NCBI RefSeq assembly: GCF_024166365.1
Contig: NC_064842.1
Span: forward strand, 11,813,001-11,877,000
Reading direction: 5' to 3'
DNA: 64,000 bases
Source: Elephas maximus indicus
Lineage: Eukaryota; Chordata; Mammalia; Proboscidea; Elephantidae
A program made the translations under genes and the position numbers. This document shows, piece after piece, positions 31,493-41,640 of the stretch. Each line of letters opens with the position of its first letter. Positions within the stretch are counted from its first letter, which is position 1. Under the pieces are notes generated by a model. The model was not told the DNA's origin, made no database searches, and saw only the letters and a program-made list of their open reading frames with translations.

Positions 31493-33623
31493 ATGTTGCT
31501 GTTAGGTGCCATCGAATCAGTTCTGACTCATAGCGATCCTATGTATAACAGAACAAAACACTGCCCAGTCCTGTGCCATCTCCACAACCATTGTTATGCT
31601 TGAGCCCATTGTTGTAGCCAGTGTCAATCCATCTCATTGAGTGTCTTCCTCTTTTCTGCTGACCCTGTACTTTACCAAGCTTGATGTTCTTCTCCAGGGA
31701 CTGATCCCTCTTGATAACATGTCTAAAGTATGTGAGACATAGCCCCATCATCCTTGCTTCTAAGGAGCATTCTGATTGTACTTCTTCCAAGACAGATTTG
31801 TTTGTTATTTTAACAGTCCATGGTATGTATATTCAATATTCTTCACCAAAACCACAATTCGAAGGCGTCAATTTTTCTTTGGTCTCCCTTATTCATCGTC
31901 CAGCTTTCATAGCTGCATGAGGTGATTAAAAATACCATGGCTTGGGTCAGGTGCACTTTAGTCTTCAAAGTGACGTCTCTGCTTTTCAACACTTTAGTCT
32001 TTTGCAGCATATTTCCCCAGTGCAATGCATCGTTTGATTTCTTGACTGCTGCTTCCATGAGTGTTGATTGTGGATCCAAGTAAAACGAAATCCTTGACAA
32101 CTTCAATATTTTCTCCATTTTTCATAATGTTGCTTATTGGTCCAGTTGTGAGGATTTTTGTTTTCATTTATGTTGAGGTGCAATCCATACTAGAAGTCTT
32201 TGATCTTCATCAGTAAGTGCTTCAAGTCCTCTTCACTTCCAGCAAGCTAGGTTGTGTCACCTGCATAACTCAGGTTGTTACTGAGTCTTCCCCCAATCTC
32301 GATGCCCTATACTTCTTCATAGAGTCCAGCTCTCCGAATTATTTGCTCAACATATAGATTGAATAAGTATGGTGAAAAGATACCACACCTTTCCTGATTT
32401 TAAACCATGCAGTCTCCCCTTGTTCTGTTCGAATGACTGCCTCATGATCTATGTACAGTTTCCTCATGAGCACAATTAAGTGTTCTGGAATCCCCATTCT
32501 TCACAATGTTATCCATAATTTGTTATGATCCACACAGTTGAATGCCTTTGTGTAATCAATAAAACACAAGTAAACATCTTTCTGGTGTTCTCTGCTTTCA
32601 GCCATCTGCCATCAGCAACGGTATCTCTCATTCCGCATCCTCTTTTGAATCTGTCTGGAATTTCGGGAAGTTCCCTGTCGATATACTGCTGCAGCTGCTT
32701 TTGAATGATCTTCAGCAAAATGTTACTTGTGTGTGATATTAATGATATTGTTCAATAACTTCCACACTCAGTTGGATCACCCTTCTTGGGAATAGGTGCA
32801 AATATGGATCTCTTCCAGTCGGTTGGCCAGGTAGCTGTCTTCCAAATTTCTTGGCATAAGCGAGTGAGCACTTCCAGCACTGCATCCGTTTATTGAAACA
32901 TCTCAATTGATATTCCATCATTTCCTGGAGCCTTGTTTTTTGCCAGTGCCTTCAGAGCAGCTTGGACTTCTTCCCTCAGCACCATTGGTTCCTAGGTCCT
33001 GATCATATGCTACCTCCTGAAATGGTTGAAAGTCAACCAATTCTTTTTGGTATAGTGACTCTGTGTATTCCTTCCATCTTATTTTGATGCTTCCTGCATT
33101 ATTTAATATTTTCCCCCTTGAATTCTTTACTATTGCAACTCAAGGCTTGAATTTTTTCTTCGGTTCTTTCAGCTTGAGAAATGCTGACCGTGTTGTTCCC
33201 TTTCATTTTTCTATCTCCAGCTCTTTGCACATGTCATTATAATACTTTACTTTGTCTTCTCAAGCTGCCCTTTGAAATCTTCTGTTCAGCTCTATTACTT
33301 CATCATTTCTTCTTTTTGCTTTAGTTTATTCTATATTCAAGGGTAAATTTTAGAGCCTCTTCTGACACCCATTTCGGTCTTTTCTTTCTTTCCTGTCTTT
33401 TTAATGACCTCTTGTGGAACAGACCATCAATTGCTCAAATGCGAGCTCAAGTTGAAACTGAAGAAAATTAGAACAAGTCGACGAGAGCCAAAGTACAAGC
33501 TTGAGTCTATTCCACCTGAATTTAGAGAACATCTCAAGAATAGGTTTGATGCATTGAACCCTAATGACCAAAGACCAGCCAAGTTGTAGAATGACATCAT
33601 ACATGAAGAAAGCAAGAGGTCAT
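31493..33623 (-). mobile_element. RTE LINE, 2.1 kb, with inverted 5' end
   Basis: Bases 31493-33414 are antisense RTE from the 3' tail (TTGCTGTTAGGTGCCATC) up through the reverse transcriptase into the upstream linker (GACCTCTTG). Bases 33415-33623 are the adjoining upstream RTE segment in the opposite, plus orientation. The two parts share 11 bases, ATGACCTCTTG at 33404-33414 and its inverse at 33613-33623. L1 flanks carry TATATACATATACA at 31468-31481 and 33635-33648. Frames are broken throughout. Confidence 0.88.
33404..33589 (+). pseudogene. RTE ORF2 upstream-linker remnant in the inverted segment
   Basis: This frame reads DHQLLKCELKLKLKKIRTSR, then PPEFREHLKNRFDALNPND. It corresponds to the part of RTE ORF2 between the endonuclease and the reverse transcriptase. 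It is open only because the inversion and a late stop happen to leave it so. Confidence 0.65.
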
Positions 33624-34082
33624 ATATATATATATATATACATATACACACTTATATATAGGGTATTAAACCCTTATCGGACATATGGCTTCCAAAATTT
33701 TTCTCCCAATCTGTAAGTTATATCTTGTTTTTGTTGATAAAGTCCTTTGATGACCAAGAGTATTTAATTTTTATGAGGTCCCATTTATCTAGTTTTTTGC
33801 TGCTTGTGCCTTTGGTATCACACCTGATAGTGCATTGTTAAAAACTAGGTCTCGTAGCCATAGCCCTATGTTTTCTTCTATGAATTTTATGGTTTTAGTT
33901 CTTACACCTAGGTCCCTGATCCATTTTTAAGTATTTTTTATATATGGTGTGAGGCATGAATCCTGTTTCATCCTTTTTGGGTGTGGAATCCCATTTTCCA
34001 GCACCATTTATTCAAGAGACTTTTCTTTCCTCATTTAATGGACTTAGTAAGTACCCTTGTTGAAAATCGGTTGACCATTACT

Positions 34083-34831
34083 AGAATATTTTACATAATC
34101 TTAATATAAAAGATAAACACCTTTTTAGTGGATAAAATAAGCTTGACCTGATTTCCCCTACTAACTTTCTATCTTTGAGAAGTTAAAATTTGCTTTTGGG
34201 CCAAAAATATTTTCCCATTACAGCTACTGTGTAATTGCGATAGAACAGAATTAGAATTTCAAGCTGTTACTATGTTCAGTCAGACCTCAAAAAAAAAAAA
34301 AAAAAAAAAGTATTGTGTAGATATAAAATGTTATTAACAACTCTGTGGATTTTCACAAGACTATATGAGAACAGACACAGTCAGATTCACTCAGACCCAG
34401 GAGAACAATTAGATCTGGAGAAATCAATGCAGTACAATTTCCTTTTATATGGCTTCCATACACACTACATTACAGAGGGTTTCACCAAATTAAAGTTTTC
34501 AAAACAGATGACAGTATGTGGTGCAAACTACCCAAAACCACTGGTGTAACGGAAAGACATTTCATGACAACTAAATTAAACCGTTCAATCATGAGGCCGA
34601 TAATAAAGACAGATAGGTGGAGCGGCGAGGCAGATGGTCAAAAGTCAGCTCAATGAGAACTGAGATGAGAAATGCCACCAGGTGGCTCTGGCTGGAGCAG
34701 GCTCATTTACAAGTGCACACAGGGCTTCCGGAGGAACCTCAGCGTCACTCATGGCAGAATTTCAAAAAAAACCCAGATTTGCAAAGTGGGTTTCTTTGCA
34801 ACTTAGGCAATTTCTTAAACATATAACCAAA
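34083..34831. other. Unassigned, mostly unique sequence with an A-run at 34290-34308
   Basis: No gene or repeat is supported. Confidence 0.45.
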
Positions 34832-35018
34832 CTGGTGGTACAGTGGTTAAGGCGCTCGCCTGCTAACTGAAGGGTCGGCATTTTGAAACCATCAGCAGCT
34901 CCTCTGGAAGAAGGATTTGGCAGTCTGCTTCCGTAGAGATTTATGGCTTCGGAAATCCTATGGGGTCTCTATGAATCAGAATCGACTCAACAGCAGTGGA
35001 ATTTTTTTTTTTTTTGGC
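34832..35018 (+). mobile_element. AfroSINE, older-core variant
   Basis: ACTGGTGGTACAGTGGTTAA, CCTCTGGAAGAAGGATTTGG, CTTCCGTAGAGATTTATGG and tail CTATGAATCAGAATCGACTC, followed by a T-rich tail at 35000-35018. Confidence 0.92.
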
Positions 35019-35184
35019 GGGGGTGGGTTTTAGCAGGGTGAAATCAAACTTATCTTGATCCTCATCTGGATTGTCCAAGGCAACTAAGAGTCAATTCCTT
35101 TTTAGATATGCTCTTCCTGCCAAAAAATATTACTTTAAATATTTTGGTGGCACAGTAGAGTTTTTAAGGTCTCATTGATTGCAG

Positions 35185-35455
35185 TCTTCCTTAGGTCTAG
35201 CCTAAATTCCTCAACTCTCTCTATACAATGATTGAAAGCACTGGACTTTAGAGCCAAATAGACCTGAGTTTGGCAATCACTAGCTATGAGACCTTGCACA
35301 ACATCCCTAAGCTTCAGTTCCCTCAGCTGTAAACGAGGGCTGTAGGGGGGGATAATATTCCTGCAACTCAAGGGGTGCTGTGAGAACCGAAAGAGATCAT
35401 CCATGTAAGAAACTCAACACAGTTCTTAGAACACTGTAAGTACATAATACACATC
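35185..35455 (+). repeat. MIR SINE, sense
   Basis: AAAGCACTGGACTTTAGAGC, ATGAGACCTTGCACAACATC, CAGTTCCCTCAGCTGTAAAC and TAGAACACTGTAAGTACATA follow MIR from head to tail. Confidence 0.8.
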
Positions 35456-36762
35456 GCCATCATCACCAGCCGTCACCACCAGCATCATCTCAGCCCTGCA
35501 GCAATGGGACCCAGCTGGTACCCTTCCTCTGCATCGAGCCCTCGCTGGCTCAAGTCTTACTGAGACTCCCTCAGACCTTTCTTTTACAAACCGAATAATA
35601 ACACCTTCTCTCAAATGTTCTCAAATATCTCATCTGGCCGCTTATTGGGGGGTGTTAGTTTGTTGCACATACTTTTCATTCTTGTTCTTATCATCTCACC
35701 AATGCCAGGTTTGTACCTTCCCTTCGGTTTTATTTCCAGGCCATCCTTCATCCATAATTCCAACTGAGTCTTATTTATGATTGATTATGATTTATGATTA
35801 CCTAAAATCATTTGAAATGGGGTATTACTATACAAAATGCTTTATTTATAACATCTTGTAGAGTTATACCTCATCTTAGATGATTGTAGGTAATTTCCTG
35901 CAACTCTGTGTATAAATTATTCCCTTACCGAATAGCAGTCATATTTTAAAAATACCGGGAGAGGTGGGATTTAATGTACCCTTTATTTTGCAAAGCAAAA
36001 CACTTCTTTTCAATATGATCATTCAATTGAATTTTTATTTATCGTGTTTGCTTAACGCATGATCTCTCCATAGATTTTTGTCAATTATTTGTATATTATA
36101 CCCAGATGATGAAGCAGATTAACTTTTAAATCTTTACCTTGATGCCTTCTCGCTCCCTTCTTAAGCTGTGTTAAAAGTCTGTCTCTATCCTTGAGGAGTC
36201 AGGTTACTAAAAAGAAGACCAAAACCATCACCAGCCTTTCAGATACTAAAGCTGCAGCGGAAATTGGCTGAGTGATGATTCAAAAGGTTTAGGCTATGTC
36301 TCTGTTGATAAAAGCCCAGCTTTGAGAGAATTCTAATTCAGTCTTCAAAACAGATTTCTTGGTTGAAAGCCAGTACTACGATTGTGTTTGAGAGTATGAT
36401 TATGTTATTTCCATCCATTTTGCATAAATCTACATAATACATTCAAGTGGCCCTAGCCCCACATATATAACAACCAGTGCAATCAATTAGTGCAAATGTA
36501 TTCTAACCCTGCATTCTGGGCATGACACACATAAAAAGTATAAGAGTATTTGAAATCAATCACTTTAATTACCTCCCAGATAATATGCAACCTGAGGCAA
36601 TCTTCTACTCCTGGACAGAAAGTGTCAAAATAAGTAATTCAAGACTCAAGCAAAGACGACTCTAGCCAGGGGTACTGGGACATTGAGGGTATATTAAATG
36701 CAGCATCAGACTGAGGGTGTATGTGTTTGGAGTAAAAGGAAGGAGGATCACTGGCTTAAGAA
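35456..36762. other. Unassigned, AT-rich unique sequence
   Basis: No gene or repeat recognised in about 1.3 kb. Confidence 0.5.
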
Positions 36763-36918
36763 ATAACCCATTGCCATTGAGCCAATTCTAACTCATAGTG
36801 ACCCTATATTACAGAGTAGAGCTGCCCCGTAGAGTTTCCAAGGAGTGCCTGATGGATTTGAACTGCTAACTTTTTGGTTACCAGCCATAGCACTTAACCA
36901 CTACGCCACCAGTGTTTC
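36763..36918 (-). mobile_element. AfroSINE, short form
   Basis: CCCATTGCCATTGAGCCAAT through to ACGCCACCAGTGTTTCCC. It lies 10 bp from the next SINE in the same orientation. Confidence 0.93.
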
Positions 36919-36928
36919 CCATAATAAA

Positions 36929-37134
36929 CCAAAAAAAAACACCAGGTTACCATAAGTCAGTTCCAACTCATGGTAATCCCATGTGTATCAGAGTAGAACT
37001 ATGCTCCACAGGGTTTTCGATGGCTGATTTTTTGGAAGTAGATCACCAGACATTTCTTCCAAGGTGCCTCTGGGTAGACTTGAAACTCCAACCTTTTGCT
37101 TAGCAGCCACGCACCATTTGTACCACCCAGAGAC
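36929..37134 (-). mobile_element. AfroSINE, long-core variant
   Basis: A-run at 36931-36939, then GTTACCATAAGTCAGTTCC, CGATGGCTGATTTTTTGGAA and the head end TACCACCCAGAGACTT. Confidence 0.93.
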
Positions 37135-37209
37135 TTAAATAACAATAAGGGGATGGTAATAAGGGGTGTGTATACAGTATTTCCACTGACTCAAGAATAT
37201 GCAACTGCA

Positions 37210-37400
37210 GACCAGTCTGATAAAGAAACCTAACACGCCTTAAGTTCTATCTCTGTACCAAGCATTTTGCTAGCATTGGATATGCATGATTACCTCCTTT
37301 AATCTTCAAAACACCACCCCAGAGATAAGAACTCTAACCGCCATGGCACACAGGAGGAAAGTATGGCTTGGAAAAGTTAATTTGCTGAATCCCATGCTCC
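37210..37400 (-). repeat. MIR SINE, antisense
   Basis: GTACCAAGCATTTTGCTAGC, CCTTTAATCTTCAAAACACC and GGAGGAAAGTATGGCTTGG parallel antisense MIR. Confidence 0.6.
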
Positions 37401-37519
37401 TTCACTTCCCCACATTGCCTCTCCAAGAACACCTGGGTCTACTCCAGCTGTGACATGTCCGGGGGAGATGAAGCATCCTGCTAGTGTGCCTAGATAATTC
37501 CATAAGAAGTATCATCCTC

Positions 37520-37640
37520 TTTTCCATGTCTTCACCTGTTCTTTTCCTGAGAAGCAGGCTGTGCTAGGGCAGGGACCTAGAGATGTTATGCTTATTGCTA
37601 CAGCCCCCACTCCTAGCACAATGCCCTGCATTTTAGCAGC
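37520..37640 (+). repeat. L2 3' end
   Basis: GTGCTAGGGCAGGGACCTAG and CCCACTCCTAGCACAATGCC fit the L2 3' end. Confidence 0.6.
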
Positions 37641-37680
37641 CCTCTGTACATGCACATGTGCTTCAAAAATGAATGATGCT

Positions 37681-39016
37681 GTATACCATATTTTTCCTCA
37701 AATAACATTCGCACTGTGCATTTTTTTGCCAACCACCTAACCCCTCCTCACTATTTCCATAAGCTAGCTATGTTGTTGTTGTTCGGTGCAGCTGAGTCGG
37801 TTCCAACTCATAGTAACCCCATGTACAACAGAGAGAAATCCTGCCCAGTCCTGTGCCATTCTCACAATTGTTGTTAAATTTGAGCCCATCGTTGCAGCCA
37901 CTGTGTCAATCCATCTCGTTGAGGGTCTTCCTCTTTTTTTGCTGACCACCTTCTCCAGGGACAGGTCTCTCCTGATAATATGGCCAAAGCACATGAGATG
38001 AAGTCTTGCCATCCTCGCTTCCAAGGAGCATTCTGGCTGTATTTCTTCCAAAACAGATTTGTTTGCTTTTCTGGCAGTTCGTGGTATATTCAGTATTCTT
38101 CACCAACACCATAATTCAAAGTCATGGATCCTTCTTCAGTCTTCCTTATTCACTGTCCAGCTTTTGCATGCGTAGGAGGTGACTGAAAATACCATGGCTT
38201 GGATCAGGTTCACCTTCGTATTTAAAGTGGCATCTTTCCTTTTTAACATTTTAAAGGGTCTTTTGCAGCAGATTTGCCCAACGCAATGAATGAGTCGTTT
38301 GATTTCTTGACTGCTGTTTCCACGGTTGTTGATTGTGGATCCAAGTAAAATGAAATCCTTGACAACTTCAATCTTTTCTCCGTTTGTTATGATGTTGCTT
38401 ATTGGTCCTGTTGTGAGGATTTTTGTTTTCTTTATGTTGAGGTGTAATCCATACTGAAGGGTGTGGTCTTTGATCTTCATCAGTAAGTGCTTCAAGTCCT
38501 TTTCACTTTCAGCAAGCAAGGTTGTGTCATCTGCATATCACAGGTTGTTAATGAGTCTTCCTCCAATCCCGATACCTCATTCTTCTTTGTGTAGTCCATC
38601 TTCTTGGACTATTTGCTCAGGATACAGACTGAATAAGTATAGTGAAAGGATACAATTCTGACATTCACCTTTCTTGATTTTAAACCATGTAGTATCCCCT
38701 TGCTCTGTTCGAATAACTGCCTCTTGGTCTATGGACAGGTTTAGCATGTTCTGGAATTCCCATTCTTTGCAACGTTATCCATAAATTGTTATGATCCATA
38801 CAGTCGAATACCTTTACATAAATAAAGCACAGGTAGACATCTTTCTGCTTTCCTCTTCTTTCAGAGAAGACCCATCTGACATCGGCAATGGTACCCTCGT
38901 TCCGTGTCCTCTTCTAAAGTTTTTTGCCAACAGTGCAACCCCCCTCACTATTTCCATAAGCAAATTATGCCGAGCATGCTATGTGTAGGTGCATTATTTT
39001 TTAAAACATGGTATAC
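37681..39016. repeat. Possible small TIR element split by RTE
   Basis: GTATACCATATTTTT at 37681-37695 is matched in reverse by AAAACATGGTATAC at 39003-39016. Between them lie an RTE and its flanking direct repeats. Removing the RTE would leave roughly 140 bp. The TIRs are short and could be chance. Confidence 0.3.
37773..38918 (-). mobile_element. RTE LINE, 5'-truncated, with long flanking direct repeats
   Basis: Antisense from the 3' tail (TTGTTGTTGTTCGGTGCAGC) through the C-terminal region and reverse transcriptase to CGTGTCCTCTTCT. Flanking sequences 37722-37772 and 38920-38969 both start TTTTTTGCCAAC and include CTCACTATTTCCATAAGC, forming a direct repeat of about 45-50 bp with some differences. 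A reverse-strand frame at 38136-38519 still reads KTKILTTGP of the RT region. Confidence 0.9.
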
Positions 39017-39555
39017 TTCTGTGATGCTCCGTGTGCGTATTAGGGGAGTAGCGAAGTGTGGTGGGGGAGATTCCAGTCATCTCAAATGTTTGAGAAAGAG
39101 GCAAAGGCCTGTGGTGGATGCATATATTGAGGAACACACAAACAAACACTCCAAGATGCCAGTGTTCCAGAAAGTAACGAGGGTGAAGTTGATTGTTGTG
39201 GTGCTGATGTGGCACTGATTTTACAACATGACATCACGATGCTGTGACTCTCGTATCTATCACGATCCTCCCTGCATGCCCCTTAAATGGGACTTCCCAA
39301 GACCCTTTAGTACTTCCAAAATGCATATTCCTCATTCTGTTCTTCTACGTGTAAGATACTTAATGTGCTAGACATAAAGGATATAGGGATAAACACTTTC
39401 TAATAACTTTCTTTTTCCTCTTCCTTATCTTTCTTTGTGGAACTGGAAATAAAGGTTAAAATAATAATAAGACTTTCTGGAAACCTGGCCCAATAGCAGC
39501 TAATCATAGAGCCCAGCATTGAGAAGAAAGGTACTGTGGTCCCATTCGGCTGTTT
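39017..39555. other. Unassigned; possible trace of a transposase
   Basis: A plus frame from 38904 to 39218 has a C-terminal half reading CGGGDSSHLKCLRKRQ that faintly recalls the zinc-finger region of hAT transposases, but the cysteine/histidine pattern is incomplete. Confidence 0.3.
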
Positions 39556-39559
39556 ACGT

Positions 39560-39865
39560 AGCCTTGCCCTTGTTCATGTGGTTTCATTCTTCTGAAATGT
39601 CTTTACCATCCTTCTTCAACTGATAGCCCATCGACTAGACAACTCAGAGTCTGTTCCTCTAGAATCCCTCTGTCCATTCTGAGCCAGTTTCCCTCTGTGT
39701 GTTCCTGTAGTATCCTCAACCTTCCTTTATGTCACACAGCACTGGCATGTTTTGCTTGCTTGTCTGTCTCCTACACTCATCTGAGACCCTAGAAAGCACT
39801 ATAGTGTCTTACTCATCTTTGTATCTGCAGGTCCTAGTGCAGTACCTGGTACATAACTATACTTA
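39560..39865 (+). repeat. L2 3' end
   Basis: TGTGGTTTCATTCTTCTGAA, CTCATCTTTGTATCTGCAGG and AGTGCAGTACCTGGTACATA follow the L2 3' end. Confidence 0.75.
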
Positions 39866-39979
39866 GAACTATTGAACTGAGCAAGGAAAGAGCTGATGGA
39901 ACAACCTTAAGCTCAAGAAACCATGGGTATATTTATCCAACCTGGAAGATATCTGATAAACACTACCTGCTCCTCTCCC

Positions 39980-40142
39980 AGGAGCCCTCGTGATGTAGTG
40001 GTTGAGAGCTCGGCTGCTAACCAAAAGGTTGCCAAGTTGAATCCACCAGCCGTACTCGGAAACCCTATTGGGCAGTTCTACTCTGTCCTAAAGGGTTGCT
40101 GTGAGTCAGAATTGACTCTACAGCAAAGAGTTTGGGTTGTTT
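39980..40142 (+). mobile_element. AfroSINE, short form, with TSD
   Basis: TGCTCCTCTCCC at 39968-39979 and TGCTCCTCCCC from 40148 flank the copy. Head AGGAGCCCTCGTGATGTAGTGG-like, tail GTGAGTCAGAATTGACTCTA. Confidence 0.93.
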
Positions 40143-40498
40143 TTTTTGCTCCTCCCCTTCCCCAAAGCAGACAAATCCCAAATCAAGATTTTCAGGCTAA
40201 GGACTTATCCTCCTCATTAGGCAGGTAAATACCAATGTATGTCCCAATGTGCAAGCAGAACATGACTGAGAGTGCTGAGAAGATCAAAGGAATAGAAAAC
40301 ACATCTTAGAGATGGGAAAGGAACATGCAAAGCCAAGAGAGATCCCTTGATCCAACAGGAAAAAGGTCTGAAAGGAGGTTTGGAAATATGTAGGATTCCA
40401 AGGAGTGCTGTGTTGTCATTAGAAGTTCCCAAAAGCAGAAGCGATGAGCCACGAATCCTTTTAAAGTGAGGAAGTAAGAAAACTAAGACCTCAAGGGT
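40143..40498. other. Unassigned stretch
   Basis: No gene or repeat. A reverse-strand open frame crossing 40217-40702 runs through the MITE and the next SINE, so it is not a gene. Confidence 0.45.
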
Positions 40499-40633
40499 AG
40501 GGTTGCTAATTTTAGCAAATAAAAATACTGGACTCACAGCTGAATTTGAATCCCAGATAAACAATGAGTAATTTCCTAGCACAATTATGTCCATGGGGTG
40601 TAACTGGACATCCTGTATTTTATGTGGCAACCC
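40499..40633. mobile_element. Small inverted-repeat MITE (hAT-like)
   Basis: The left end AGGGTTGCTAATTTTAGC and the right end TTATGTGGCAACCCT are inverted copies, and AAATAAAAATACTGGA pairs with CATCCTGTATTTTAT. It resembles an old, nearly palindromic mammalian MITE. Length is about 135 bp and it has no coding capacity. Confidence 0.6.
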
Positions 40634-40685
40634 TACTTGGGGGAGAACTTCTAGGCCTGTGTCATTTATCTTAGAATAGCTTAAC

Positions 40686-40884
40686 AATAGGTGCACAAAC
40701 AATTAAGCCCTCAACAACTAGCTGAAAGGTTGATGGTTTGAACCCACCCAAAGGTGTCTAGGAAGACAGACCTGGGGATCTGCTTCCAAAAGGTTATAAC
40801 CTTGAAAACCCTGTGGGGTAGTTTTACTCTGCACACACAGGGTTGCCATGAGTTGGAGCCTACTCAACAGCAACTAACAATCAC
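40686..40884 (+). mobile_element. AfroSINE, old diverged copy
   Basis: CAACTAGCTGAAAGGTTGAT, GGTTTGAACCCACCC (B box), GGGGATCTGCTTCCAAAAGG and GAGTTGGAGCCTACTCAACA. More diverged than most copies. Confidence 0.85.
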
Positions 40885-41179
40885 AAGGGGTTAATCATCA
40901 ATCTGATTTCCTTATGGAGGGAGATTCCAAGCACTGCTCTCTGCATCCGAAATGGAGATTTGAACAAGGAGAAATGGAGCCCAATTAAAGCATGAAAATG
41001 TTATAAAAATGGAATGAGGGCTGTGTGTGACCTTCTGTAACTGCACAAGGGCAAAGAAGATTCAAGATCAACATCCCAAGGCTGATGCCTATGAGGCAGA
41101 GGTCAGACATGCCTCCTCTCTCCACCATCTTTACCAATTCTGACACCAACCGTCCCTCCCACGGCAATCTTTACTTCTC
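40885..41179. other. Unassigned stretch
   Basis: Nothing recognisable. Confidence 0.4.
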
Positions 41180-41640
41180 TGCAGAGTTTGATAATTCATT
41201 GCAGTGGCCACACAGAACTCACCGACCATACTCATGATTATGGGGTTTATTAGGGAAGTAACAGGTTACAGTTCAGGCTCAGGAACACTCAAGGATACAG
41301 TCCTCCCGCCAGGACAGCCTCTTCCCAACCATGCTCACAGGCATGCTTCTCCCTGGCCCTCAGTCTCTACCCAATGACACTCAACTTTCTCGCTCCTCGG
41401 GATGGGAAGCCCACTGTGCCATCTTCTGCAGGCCTTTCCTGCTGGTCTCTCCTTCCTTAGTGGTGGTGGGCTCTTCTTCTTCCCACCTCTGGGGTGGCTC
41501 ATTTCAAGCCCAGCAGGATGGCAAAACTGACCAATCCCTTTGGTGGGCCATAATTACCCTATCACATAGTCCCACCCAATTACTTGGGTAGGAGTTATAA
41601 GACCATGGCTAGAAACGCCATGCAAAAGAGATCTATCATA
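41180..41640 (-). repeat. Possible ERV LTR, antisense
   Basis: TGCAGTGGCCACACAGAACT, CATGATTATGGGGTTTATTA and later CCACCTCTGGGGTGGCTC recall antisense ERV LTRs whose poly-A region reads GGTTTATTA. Boundaries and class are uncertain. Confidence 0.4.

Larger units (their letters stand above)
30051..34082 (-). mobile_element. L1 LINE ORF2 3' half, antisense, with four nested insertions
   Basis: Antisense ORF2 landmarks occur in order: ATAAGTGGGATCATACCGTA, TTTCATTCAGCATAATG, TTCATCCATGTTGTAGAATG, TGGGAATTGCTGGGTCATAT, TTGGCCATTTGCATGTCCTC, AGTCCTTTGCCCATTTTATG, TAAACCCTTATCGGACATAT and CAGCACCATTTATTCAAGAG. About 1.5 kb is L1; the rest is a SINE, a U6-SINE chimera and an RTE. The host L1 is the oldest layer of the stack. 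Confidence 0.9.

Noticed and set aside
40217-40702. 161-codon reverse-strand open frame
   Set aside because: It crosses the palindromic MITE at 40499-40633 and touches the SINE at 40686, so it is a chance frame.
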